From positions 1 to 64,000 of the forward strand of contig JAEUPZ010000026.1 of assembly GCA_016789885.1 (NCBI GenBank): a DNA stretch of 64,000 bases. The letters run 5' to 3'. Source of the stretch: Chromatiales bacterium (GTDB lineage Bacteria; Pseudomonadota; Gammaproteobacteria; Steroidobacterales; GCA-2729495). Under the pieces are notes generated by a model. That model had not been told where the DNA came from. It ran no database searches and was given only the letters and a program-made list of their open reading frames with translations. The position numbers and the translations under genes were made by a program. Numbering within the stretch: the first letter of the stretch is position 1; the number at the start of each line of letters is the position of its first letter. Shown one piece after another: positions 35,099 through 42,540 of the stretch.

Positions 35099-35941
35099 TC
35101 AGGAGAGGCCCCCGTCCTGCCAGCGGGCCAGCAGCGGCAGGGCGTCGGCCACGGCCCTGCGCCGCTCACGCTCGAGCCCCCGGGCGAGGCTCGCCGGGGC
35201 GAGGCCTGCGGCCATGGCCAGGTCGGCCGCCTCCCCCAGTCGCCGCTGCAAGGTTCGCAGGCTGCGGGCTTCGGGCAGCGCCGCGCACCCCGGCACGCCT
35301 GCAGCCAGCTCGAGGCTGTAGCGGAGCCGCTTGAGGGTGATGCGCGCCTGGTGCAGCAGCTCCGGCGCAGGCTCCCGCGTGGCCGCGGTTGCCGCCACCG
35401 CAACGTCCGCCTGCAGTCCCCGCAGCTGCCGGGCCATGCGGGCCGCGGTGCCCCGCGCCGCCGCCGGCCGGCGCGTCCGGGCGTCCAGCGCGGTCGTTAC
35501 GGCGGCCAGCCGCCCTGCGATGCGCGCAATACGGCTCCTGCCAAGGGCGGCGTGCAACCGCGGCGCGCGGCGACGACGCTCGCGGGCGATGGCGGCCAGC
35601 GCGGGCGCGGCCGAAGCAGACGCCTGGCCGTGCCGCGCGATCACCTGGCCGGCCACCTGCAGGTCCCGCAGCCGACCGGCGCGGCGGAACGGCCGGCGCA
35701 GGGGCCGCCGGGCCTGCCGCAGCAGTTCCCGCGGCACGCTGCCGGTGCAGAGGTCCAGCGCCGCCCGCAGGCGGCGGGTGCAGACCCGCAGTGCATGCAC
35801 GTTGCCCACCGAGGCGCGGCGGGCAGCGGCCCGCGCGGCCGTCAGGTACTCGTCGGCGGTGGCCCTGACGAGCTGCGCCAGCGCGGCGGCAGCCCGCCTG
35901 TCGGGGTCCGTGGCAGTCGCGGGCACCATCAGTCGCGCCAT
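35099..35941 (-). CDS. CHAD domain protein
   Basis: A 280-residue, Arg/Ala-rich helical protein. VHALRVCTRRLRAALDL near the start and LHQARITLKRLRYSLELAAG in the second half are the paired histidine/basic motifs of the CHAD domain, which is known to bind polyphosphate. No CYTH (triphosphatase) domain is fused. Start at 35941 (MARLMVPATATD) or 35929. Divergent from the universal stress gene at 36011. Confidence 0.85.
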   Translation of the reverse strand: MARLMVPATATDPDRRAAAALAQLVRATADEYLTAARAAARRASVGNVHALRVCTRRLRAALDLCTGSVPRELLRQARRPLRRPFRRAGRLRDLQVAGQVIARHGQASASAAPALAAIARERRRRAPRLHAALGRSRIARIAGRLAAVTTALDARTRRPAAARGTAARMARQLRGLQADVAVAATAATREPAPELLHQARITLKRLRYSLELAAGVPGCAALPEARSLRTLQRRLGEAADLAMAAGLAPASLARGLERERRRAVADALPLLARWQDGGLS

Positions 35942-36010
35942 TCCGGTACGCTTGCCCGACCGCGGGCGCCCGGGGCCCGCGGGCAATTCCCCTGCCGCGG
36001 AAGCCCGCCG

Positions 36011-36460
36011 ATGCCCGACCGCCCGATCATCGTCTTCCCCACGGACTTCTCCCCGCTGTCCCTCGACGCGATCCCCTGGCTCAGGCACATGCAGGAAGCG
36101 CTCGACGCCGAGGTCCACTGCATCAACGTCGTGCAGCAGCCGCCGGCCTTCGCGATGCTCGAGCTCGGCACGATACCGCTGCCGACCCAGGAAGCGCTGC
36201 TGCGCGGTGCGGAGCAGGCGCTGCAGAACCTGGCCCGCCGGCACCTCGGCCAGTTGCGGCTCGGCGCGGTGCGGGTCGTGGCCGGTCGTCCGGCCGACGG
36301 CGTCGTGGACTACGCCCGCGAGGCCGGTGCCGCGCTCATCGTGCTGACCACGCACGGCCGTGGCGGCTGGCGGCACGCCGTGCTGGGCAGCACCGCCGAG
36401 GCCATCCTGCGCCGGGCGCCGTGCCCGGTGCTGTCGGTCCGCGGCCAGCCGCCGGGCTGA
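36011..36460 (+). CDS. Universal stress protein (UspA family), second copy
   Basis: A 149-residue UspA-domain protein: PIIVFPTDFSPLSLDAIPWLRHM, VVAGRPADGVVDYAREAGAALIVLTTHGRGGWRHAVLGSTAEAILRRAPCPVLSV. The THGRGG and LGST elements are those of ATP-binding members. It is closely related to the copy at 15069 along its whole length. It is grouped with a host-attachment-family gene and a zinc alcohol dehydrogenase, a combination often seen in stress or low-oxygen gene clusters. Confidence 0.93.
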   Translation: MPDRPIIVFPTDFSPLSLDAIPWLRHMQEALDAEVHCINVVQQPPAFAMLELGTIPLPTQEALLRGAEQALQNLARRHLGQLRLGAVRVVAGRPADGVVDYAREAGAALIVLTTHGRGGWRHAVLGSTAEAILRRAPCPVLSVRGQPPG

Positions 36461-36462
36461 TC

Positions 36463-36927
36463 TCAGCGCGTCGCGGTCACGGGCGCCGGCCGCAGCGCGC
36501 CCCGGACCCGCTCGGTCACGTCCGCGAGCGCCGCCTTGGCGAGGTTGCGGGGCACCTGGGCCGCAATCCGTGTCCGCAGGGCCGCTGGCAGCAGCTGGCG
36601 GTACTGGCCGAGCAGGCGCGCGCTGCCCACGAGCACGATGTCCGGCTCGCCGGGACCCTTTGCGGCCTTCGCCACGGCAGCCATCACCTGCTTCGCGAAC
36701 TTCTCGTCGGCCGCGCGCTTCAGATCCTGGTGGCTTTCGAGGGCGTGGCGCACGCCACTGCTGGCGTTGACCGTCCGGGCGGGCCGGTCGGCCCCCAGGT
36801 CGCGGGTCCGCTGGTGGGCAGTGGGGTTGTGCAGTTCCTGGGCGGGCTTGAGCACGCCGGCCCGCGTGGCCATCGTGTAGAGCCGGGCCACCGAGGAATC
36901 AGCGACGACGACGACGAATCCAGCCAT
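36463..36927 (-). CDS. Host-attachment (Host_attach/baeRF-like) family protein
   Basis: A 154-residue cytosolic protein: MAGFVVVVADSSVARLYTM, ELHNPTAHQRTRDLGADRPARTVNASSG, HQDLKRAADEKFAKQVMAAV, DIVLVGSARLLGQYRQLLPAALR. This matches the family once named from a protein required for plant-host attachment, now viewed as related to release-factor-like (baeRF) proteins. Real function is unknown. Its stop is two bases from that of the convergent universal stress gene. Confidence 0.85.
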   Translation of the reverse strand: MAGFVVVVADSSVARLYTMATRAGVLKPAQELHNPTAHQRTRDLGADRPARTVNASSGVRHALESHQDLKRAADEKFAKQVMAAVAKAAKGPGEPDIVLVGSARLLGQYRQLLPAALRTRIAAQVPRNLAKAALADVTERVRGALRPAPVTATR

Positions 36928-36999
36928 GTTGGGTTACCTCCGTTCCGGCAGCCTGCCTGCGCGGGACCGTGGCCGCAATACGTGGTTTCGCCGGTCCGG

Positions 37000-38007
37000 T
37001 CAGGCTGCCCCGACGCGCAGGACCGCAGCGCCGGCCACCTCGTCATCGCGCAGCCGCGCCAGGGCCTCGTTGGCGCGCTCGAGGGCGAACGCTTCCGTGT
37101 GGGTGACGATCGGGATCTCCGCCGCCAGCCGCAGCAGTGCGGCCCCGTCGGCCCGGGTGTTGGCCGTGACGCTGCAGAGCGTGCGCTCCTGGAAGAGGTG
37201 CCGCTGGTAGTCGAGCACCGGGATGCCGGACAGGTGGATGCCGGCCACGGCCAGCGTGCCGCCCCGGTCGAGGGCGGCCAGCGCCGCGGGCACGATCTCG
37301 CCGGCGGGGGCGAAGAGGATGGCGCCCCGCAGGGCCACGGGCGGCGGCTCGAAGGTGTCCCCGACCCAGGCAGCGCCCATTTCGCGGGCGAGCGCCTGGT
37401 GCCGGCAGCCGCGGGTGGCGACGAATACCGGGCAGCCCCAGTGGCGTGCCACCTGGATGGCGATGTGGGCCGAGGCGCCGAAGCCGTAGAGCCCGAGGGG
37501 CTCGCCGGGCTGGATCCGGCTGCGGACGAGGGCCCGGTAGCCGATGATGCCGGCGCACAGGAGCGGCGTCGCGGCCTCGGCGTCCAGGCCTTCGGGCAGC
37601 GGGTAGACGAAGTCCTCGCGGGCGCAGAGGCGCTCGGCGTAGCCGCCGGGCTCCGTCCAGCCGGTGAAGCGCGGCGCCGTGCAGAGGTTCTCGTGGCCCG
37701 ACCGGCAGTAAGGGCACTGGCCGCAGCTCGCATAGAGCCAGGCGACGCCGACGCGCGTGCCCAGCGGCAGCCGCCCGGCGCCGGGCCCGTGGCCGATGAC
37801 GCGGCCCACGACCTCGTGGCCCGGCACCGTGGGCGAGCAGCGCAGCGGCAGGTCGCCCTCGACGACGTGCAGGTCGGTGCGGCAGACGCCGCAGGCCTCG
37901 ACGGCCACGAGCACCTCGCCGGGCCCGGGTACCGGCTCCGGCAGTTCGATGGCGACCAGGGGGTGCTGCGAGGCTGGTGCCTGGGTCGTGAGTGCCATCG
38001 CGCGCAT
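37000..38007 (-). CDS. Zinc-dependent alcohol dehydrogenase family protein
   Basis: A 335-residue medium-chain dehydrogenase. Catalytic zinc site: CGVCRTDLHVVEGDL and PTVPGHEVVGRV. Structural zinc site: CGQCPYCRSGHENLC. The nucleotide-binding fold begins at LGLYGFGASAHIAIQVARHWG; it has GFGAS rather than GxGGxG, a variant known in this subfamily, which is common next to universal stress genes. NAD(P)-dependent alcohol/aldehyde interconversion is expected; substrate unknown. Start at the ATG at 38007; MALTTQ (37998) is the alternative. Confidence 0.92.
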   Translation of the reverse strand: MRAMALTTQAPASQHPLVAIELPEPVPGPGEVLVAVEACGVCRTDLHVVEGDLPLRCSPTVPGHEVVGRVIGHGPGAGRLPLGTRVGVAWLYASCGQCPYCRSGHENLCTAPRFTGWTEPGGYAERLCAREDFVYPLPEGLDAEAATPLLCAGIIGYRALVRSRIQPGEPLGLYGFGASAHIAIQVARHWGCPVFVATRGCRHQALAREMGAAWVGDTFEPPPVALRGAILFAPAGEIVPAALAALDRGGTLAVAGIHLSGIPVLDYQRHLFQERTLCSVTANTRADGAALLRLAAEIPIVTHTEAFALERANEALARLRDDEVAGAAVLRVGAA

Positions 38008-38230
38008 GGGCCGGCGGTATCCCTCGTGTCGGGTGGGCCGACCGGCTCGGCCCTGTGCGCCGGAGTATAGGTCCGGCCCCGGGCCCCGGGCCGCGGGTTG
38101 CGCCGCTGGGCGGATATCCCCGGTCCCGGCCGGCCGCCCGGCTGCCGCCCGCCGCCGGCAAAGCAGGTAGACTGCCGGGCCCCGGGCGGCCTGGCCGCCC
38201 CGTCCGCTTACCACCGCGAGGAATGAACAC

Positions 38231-39088
38231 ATGATTCTGCTCACCGGCGTCACGGGCAAGACCGGCGGTGCCACCGCCCAGGCACTGCTCGGCACGGGTC
38301 TGCCGCTGCGCGTCATCGTGCGCAGCGAAGAAAAGGCCGCCGCGCTGAAGGCCGCCGGTGTCGAGCTCGTGGTCGGTGACCTGGGTGACCAGGCCGTGCT
38401 CGACCGCGCCCTGGCCGGGGCCGACCGGGCCCTGCTCATCGCCCCGAACGGCGAGCACCAGCTGGACTACGAGAAGAAGTTCGTCGACGCCGCGGTGAAG
38501 GCCGGGGTCCGGCATCTGGTCAAGATGTCCTCCATCGAGGCCTCGCCCACCACGAAGAACCCCATCGCCCAGATCCACTACGCGTCGGAGCAGTACATCG
38601 AGAAGTCAGGCCTTGCCTGGACCTTCATGAAGCCCAGCTTCTTCATGCAGAACTTCCTCGCCAACGCCGGCACCATCAAGGAGCAGAACAAGTTCTTCCT
38701 GCCCATGGGCGACGGCCAGGCGGCGATGGTCGACTGCCGCGACATCGGCGCGGCGACGGCGGCGGTGCTCGCCGGGGCCGGCCACGAGGGCCGGCGCTAC
38801 GAACTGACGGGCCCCGAGGTGCTGACGTTCCACGACGCTGCCGCCCGCATCAGCGACGCCCTCGGCCGCAAGGTCGACTACGTCAACGTGCCGATGGATG
38901 CCTACCGCCAGACGCTGGCCCGGTTCCTGACCAACGAGTGGCACCTGAATGCGGTGCTGGCGCTTTTCGGCGAGATCGCCGCGACCCGCGACGCGCACAC
39001 GACGCGCACCGTGCAGCAGCTCGCGGGCCGGGCGCCCACGTCGCTGCGCGACTTCATCGCGCAGTTCAAGGCCGTGTTCACGGCCTGA
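38231..39088 (+). CDS. NmrA-like NAD(P)-binding SDR protein
   Basis: An atypical short-chain dehydrogenase of 285 residues. Nucleotide motif MILLTGVTGKTGGATAQALL at the very N-terminus, VVGDLGDQAVLDRALAGADRALLIAP, and MSSIEASPTTKNPIAQIHYASEQYIEKSGLAWTFMKPSFFMQN. No catalytic YxxxK is evident. NmrA/QorB-like proteins are redox sensors or quinone reductases. Preceded by a 223-base promoter-containing gap; 34 bases before darP. Confidence 0.88.
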   Translation: MILLTGVTGKTGGATAQALLGTGLPLRVIVRSEEKAAALKAAGVELVVGDLGDQAVLDRALAGADRALLIAPNGEHQLDYEKKFVDAAVKAGVRHLVKMSSIEASPTTKNPIAQIHYASEQYIEKSGLAWTFMKPSFFMQNFLANAGTIKEQNKFFLPMGDGQAAMVDCRDIGAATAAVLAGAGHEGRRYELTGPEVLTFHDAAARISDALGRKVDYVNVPMDAYRQTLARFLTNEWHLNAVLALFGEIAATRDAHTTRTVQQLAGRAPTSLRDFIAQFKAVFTA

Positions 39089-39122
39089 GCCGGGCCGGGC
39101 GCGCAGCAGCCGAGCCAGCCCG

Positions 39123-39734
39123 ATGCCGCGCCGCTCGCGCCGGGGCTACTACGTCGAGGGCGACTTCGTGCCCGCCGGCAGCGAGGCCGACCGCGAGTTC
39201 CGGGCGGAGATCAAGGGCACCGAAGCGCAGAGCCGCACCGAGCGCAAGCACGCGAGCGAGCACCTGCAGGAGATCGGCGAGGCCCTCGAGACGCTGCGCG
39301 CCGACCTGTTCGACGGCCTGCCGCTGCCGGACAAGCTGCGCGAGGCCATCGTCGAGGTGCGGCGCCTGACGCACTTCGGGGCCCTGCGGCGGCAGCGGCA
39401 GTTCATCGGCAAGCTGATGCGGGGCCTCGACGACGCGGAACTGGCCGCCGTCACCGCTGCCCTCGAGACGCAGCACGCCCAGTCGGCCGAGGCGGCCCGC
39501 CGGCTGCACGAGATCGAGGAGTGGCGTGACCGGCTGATTGCCGGCGACGAGGCGCTGACGGCGTGGCTCGACGCCCACCCGGGCACCGACGCCGGCCGGC
39601 TGCGCACGCTGCTGCGCCAGGCCCGCAAGGACGCAGAGTCCCACCCGCCCGAGGGTCCCGCCCGGCGCCAGGGCCGGGCCTACCGGGAGATCTTCACGCT
39701 GCTGCGCGCGCAGGCGGAGGGTGAGGAAGGCTGA
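39123..39734 (+). CDS. darP: Ribosome biogenesis factor DarP (YjgA)
   Basis: A 203-residue, highly charged helical protein matching YjgA/DarP, which associates with 50S precursors: EIKGTEAQSRTERKHASEHLQEIGEALETLRADLFDGLPLPDKLREAIVEVRRLTHFGALRRQRQFIGKLMR and FRAYREIF-like RQGRAYREIFTLLRAQ. The family is essentially restricted to Beta- and Gammaproteobacteria, which supports the taxonomic placement. Start ATG at 39123 (MPRRSRRGYYVEGD). Confidence 0.93.
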   Translation: MPRRSRRGYYVEGDFVPAGSEADREFRAEIKGTEAQSRTERKHASEHLQEIGEALETLRADLFDGLPLPDKLREAIVEVRRLTHFGALRRQRQFIGKLMRGLDDAELAAVTAALETQHAQSAEAARRLHEIEEWRDRLIAGDEALTAWLDAHPGTDAGRLRTLLRQARKDAESHPPEGPARRQGRAYREIFTLLRAQAEGEEG

Positions 39735-39826
39735 CGCTGCGGACCGGGCGCCTGTGCGCCAGCGGAAGGACCTGCGGATTACCCTGCCGGGGAGACCCGC
39801 TGCGGATTTCCCCGTCGTCGACTGCG

Positions 39827-41098
39827 TCATCGCCGCCCGGGCAGCAGGGCATTCCAGCTCATGCCGACCTGGAAGAGCAGCGCATCCCGGCTGGTGAAGC
39901 TGCCTTCCAGGGAGCCGAGGCCCGGAATCGCGGGCGTCGAGACGGGCGCACTGCCGATGCCGATGTAGCTGAGGGAGAGCCTGACGCTGCGCGAGTCCGT
40001 CCAGCGCCACTGGGCCGCGAGACCCAGGGACCAGACGGCATCGAGGCGCAGGGTCATGGTCCTCTCGTCGTCGTCGATCATCTGGTTGGTGACCAGGCCG
40101 CCGACGCCCAGCATCCAGCGATCCGAGACCGGCCAGCTGTAGCTGGCACTCACGGCATAGATGTCGTTGTAGCTGGTGCCGGAGCGCGCGAACGACTGGC
40201 CGTTGAAGTAGAACTCGGACAGGCGGAAGTCGCTGAAGTCGAGCCAGGCTACGTCGGCCGTGACGGCCGCGCCACTGGCGAACTCGTGGTAGACGCCGGC
40301 CACCACTGATTGCGGCGAGGTGCTTTCGATGGCCAGGTCGGCGTCGAGTATGCCCAGCTCCCGCATCACCCGCTCGGTGTTGGGCCCGAGGCCGGCGAGC
40401 TCGTTGTCGGCGCTCCGCGTCGCGTCGATCTGCGAGCTCCACGCCAGGCCCCACCGCGTGTTCGCGCTGTGCTGGTACAGCACCGACAGGCCCAGGCCTG
40501 CCTCCACGCTGTCGGCCCCGAGCTTCGACCGTCCATCCCCGAAGCCCGGGTCGAAGGCATTCCGTACGGCCCGCTCCTGCTCGAAGCTGGCGTACGTGAG
40601 CGCCACGCTGACCGCGATCGACCACCGGTCGTCGATGCGGTACGCGACGCTCGGAAACGCACTGACGAAGAGGGACTCGTAGCTCTCGATGAAGTAGCGG
40701 CCCGGCCAGTCCCCGAGGTCGTCGGCGATGCTCGTGCCGAGAAACGTGAACGACGCGCTGAACCGGTCGTTGATGGGCTGGACGATGGCGAACCGGGGCA
40801 CGACGGTGTTGCCGGAGTCCGTCGTGTTCGACTGGCGCCCGGTGCCGCTGAACGCGCTCTGCCATTCCGACCGGCTCGAGAACCACAGCACGTCGGCATC
40901 GATGGCCCGTTGCGGCAACCGGGTGATGCCCGCCGGGTTCGAACTCGCCGTCTGGGCGCTGTCCGCGGCAGCGGCCAGCCCCGTGCCCAGGGGGTACGGG
41001 CGCGCATCGGCGGGGTTCCCGGCGAGCGTGGCCAGCAGCAGGACGGGTGCCAGCGGGAGTGGTCGGACGCGCCGTGGTGACATGCGGAGTGGTGACAT
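39827..41098 (-). CDS. FadL/OmpP1/TodX family outer-membrane protein
   Basis: A 423-residue beta-barrel protein predicted to take up hydrophobic compounds. Signal peptide (RPLPLAPVLLLATLAGNPADA), then GLAAAADSAQTASSNPAGITRLPQ, the NPAG hallmark of FadL proteins. Alternating amphipathic strands end in FTSRDALLFQVGMSWNALLPGRR. The N-terminus of mature FadL (hatch) appears short. The start codon region is tandemly duplicated, so either 41098 or 41083 may be used. Long-chain fatty acids or aromatic hydrocarbons are usual substrates. Confidence 0.85.
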   Translation of the reverse strand: MSPLRMSPRRVRPLPLAPVLLLATLAGNPADARPYPLGTGLAAAADSAQTASSNPAGITRLPQRAIDADVLWFSSRSEWQSAFSGTGRQSNTTDSGNTVVPRFAIVQPINDRFSASFTFLGTSIADDLGDWPGRYFIESYESLFVSAFPSVAYRIDDRWSIAVSVALTYASFEQERAVRNAFDPGFGDGRSKLGADSVEAGLGLSVLYQHSANTRWGLAWSSQIDATRSADNELAGLGPNTERVMRELGILDADLAIESTSPQSVVAGVYHEFASGAAVTADVAWLDFSDFRLSEFYFNGQSFARSGTSYNDIYAVSASYSWPVSDRWMLGVGGLVTNQMIDDDERTMTLRLDAVWSLGLAAQWRWTDSRSVRLSLSYIGIGSAPVSTPAIPGLGSLEGSFTSRDALLFQVGMSWNALLPGRR

Positions 41099-41113
41099 GC
41101 GCAGTGGTGGGCC
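41069..41113. repeat. 15-bp tandem repeat over the FadL-like start codon
   Basis: Three head-to-tail 15-mers (41069-41083, 41084-41098, 41099-41113) of the type gcgNNGTGGTGacat. Two of them each include an in-frame ATG of the leftward FadL-like gene, giving MSPLR-MSPRR. Change in copy number would alter start position without shifting frame. Confidence 0.7.
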
Positions 41114-41272
41114 ACGCTGGGCCGGGGGCCTGCTTAATCAGTCTAACCGCCGCCAGCCTGCGCGCCCGGAGCGCGACGGGACCCGTGGTACGCCGGGGCT
41201 CCCGCGGGGCTTGCAACCCTCCGCGCCGGCCGCGCGGCCGGCCGGATGGCGGAGGCCGCCGGCCCTTGGGGC

Positions 41273-41289
41273 TGTCGGCGGGCTTGACA
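41273..41289 (+). promoter_or_regulatory. Candidate activator site (UAS) of the PEP-CTERM regulon, copy 1
   Basis: TGTCGGCGGGCTTGACA: matches the shared pattern TGTCGG-N5-TTKAC and forms an exact TGTC-N9-GACA dyad. It starts 103 bases upstream of the sigma54 promoter at 41376, a normal distance for an enhancer-binding protein site. Confidence 0.5.
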
Positions 41290-41375
41290 ACATCTGATGC
41301 CGCCGACGCGTGGTCGCCGGCTGCCGCTACGGCAAGCCTCTGTATTTCATCAGGATCGCACCCGTCCTGGGCTGC

Positions 41376-41391
41376 TGGCATGTGCCTTGCA
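41376..41391 (+). promoter_or_regulatory. Sigma54 promoter of PEP-CTERM-type gene 41430
   Basis: TGGCATGTGCCTTGCA fits the -24/-12 consensus TGGCAYG-N4-TTGCW completely. It lies 54 bases before the ATG at 41430, which has CTGGAG as ribosome site. Confidence 0.85.
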
Positions 41392-41429
41392 GTGTTTTCT
41401 GCAACGCCAAAAAAGTCCTGGAGTCCGCC

Positions 41430-42407
41430 ATGCCCGCCCCCGGTGCCCGGATCAATCGCCACCACGTCGTCGCGGCCCTCGCTCTAGCGGTCCTGCCCGT
41501 CGTCGCCCACGCCGACCTGGTTACCGTCCAGTCCGGCGACTCCACCGGCACCAGCTTCTACCGCGGATTCGCCGCCATCTGGAACAGCCCGAACGGTACC
41601 GGGGCCATCGATGGGGGCGATATTTTCGGCCAGGACTTCGCGAGCAACTTCGGCCCCGGGGTCGTGCAGGCCTCCCAGTCAGTGACCCGCGGGGGCTCCA
41701 CGCTGATCGCGCGCTCGCAAGGCGTATCGCGCGGCTTCTACGCGTCGAGCAACTTCGCCGAGATCGACGTGCGGAACGTCGTCGCCGGCCACCAGTACTA
41801 CGCCGTCGGCGGTACCGGCAGCAAGACGGCGCTGCGGGTCGAGGATCCCTTCGAGCTGGCCCGGCGCGCCACCTTCCGGTGGAACGTCACGGGCACCAGC
41901 ACACTGCCGCCCGGCGCCACGGGCGATGCGACGTCACGCCTCGACTTCGGTTACAGCACGGATCCGTCCAGTGACTGGTTCGACCTGTTCTCCAACCCGG
42001 CCAACCTGAACGCCGAGAAGTTCCTCGGACCCGGAACCTACGAGTTCACGGTGCCGCTGGTGGCCGGCGAAACCATGTTCATCCACTTCTGGTCGTCGGC
42101 CTTCACCCAGATCGACCCAGGTGAAGCGCCTGTCGGCGGCAACTTCAAGCTGACGGCCGACTTCGCCAGTACCTTCGTGCTCGAGGCCATCGATCTCTTC
42201 GACGAGAACGAGGACCAGCTGTTCTACGACTGGTCCATCGTCGATGAGGAGACCGGCGAGACCCTGTTCGACAACTTCGGTCGCGCGGCGTTCATCGAGG
42301 ACGCGCCGCCGCTCCCCGAGGTGGTGCCGGTGCCGGCGCCGGCCGTGCTGCTCCTGTCGGCACTCGGGATGCTGGCGGCCCGGCGGCGCTGCTCGGCGAA
42401 CGCCTGA
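41430..42407 (+). CDS. PEP-CTERM-type exported protein (VPxPA variant tail)
   Basis: A 325-residue exported protein: signal peptide HHVVAALALAVLPVVAHAD, a beta-rich body with SGDSTGTSFYRGFAAIWNSP, WNVTGTSTLPPG and WFDLFSNPANLNAEKFLGPGTYEF. The sorting tail PEVVPVPAPAVLLLSALGMLAARRR has a proline motif, a hydrophobic helix and an Arg cluster, resembling the VPLPA-type variant of PEP-CTERM. Such tails are cut by exosortases outside this window. Start at 41430 is set by the ribosome site and the sigma54 promoter; a longer frame from 41310 would include the promoter. Function unknown. Confidence 0.85.
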   Translation: MPAPGARINRHHVVAALALAVLPVVAHADLVTVQSGDSTGTSFYRGFAAIWNSPNGTGAIDGGDIFGQDFASNFGPGVVQASQSVTRGGSTLIARSQGVSRGFYASSNFAEIDVRNVVAGHQYYAVGGTGSKTALRVEDPFELARRATFRWNVTGTSTLPPGATGDATSRLDFGYSTDPSSDWFDLFSNPANLNAEKFLGPGTYEFTVPLVAGETMFIHFWSSAFTQIDPGEAPVGGNFKLTADFASTFVLEAIDLFDENEDQLFYDWSIVDEETGETLFDNFGRAAFIEDAPPLPEVVPVPAPAVLLLSALGMLAARRRCSANA

Positions 42408-42540
42408 TCTTGCCGCCCGGCGCGGGCCCGCCCCAGTGCGCGCGCCCTGACAGGCGGCCCGGGCGCGGCGTGGGGTCGACGCCGCGGATTGACGGGTTTC
42501 CCTGACTGCACCGCCGGTTCCCCGCCGGTACCCTGACGCC

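Larger units (their letters stand above)
41099..41429. other. Divergent promoter region between FadL-like and PEP-CTERM genes
   Basis: These 331 bases hold no convincing gene. The left third belongs to the FadL-like gene's upstream side with a tandem repeat. The right part contains the activator-site candidate (41273) and the sigma54 promoter (41376) for the rightward gene. GC-rich inverted repeats around 41225-41265 (ggccg-rich) lie between. Confidence 0.5.
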
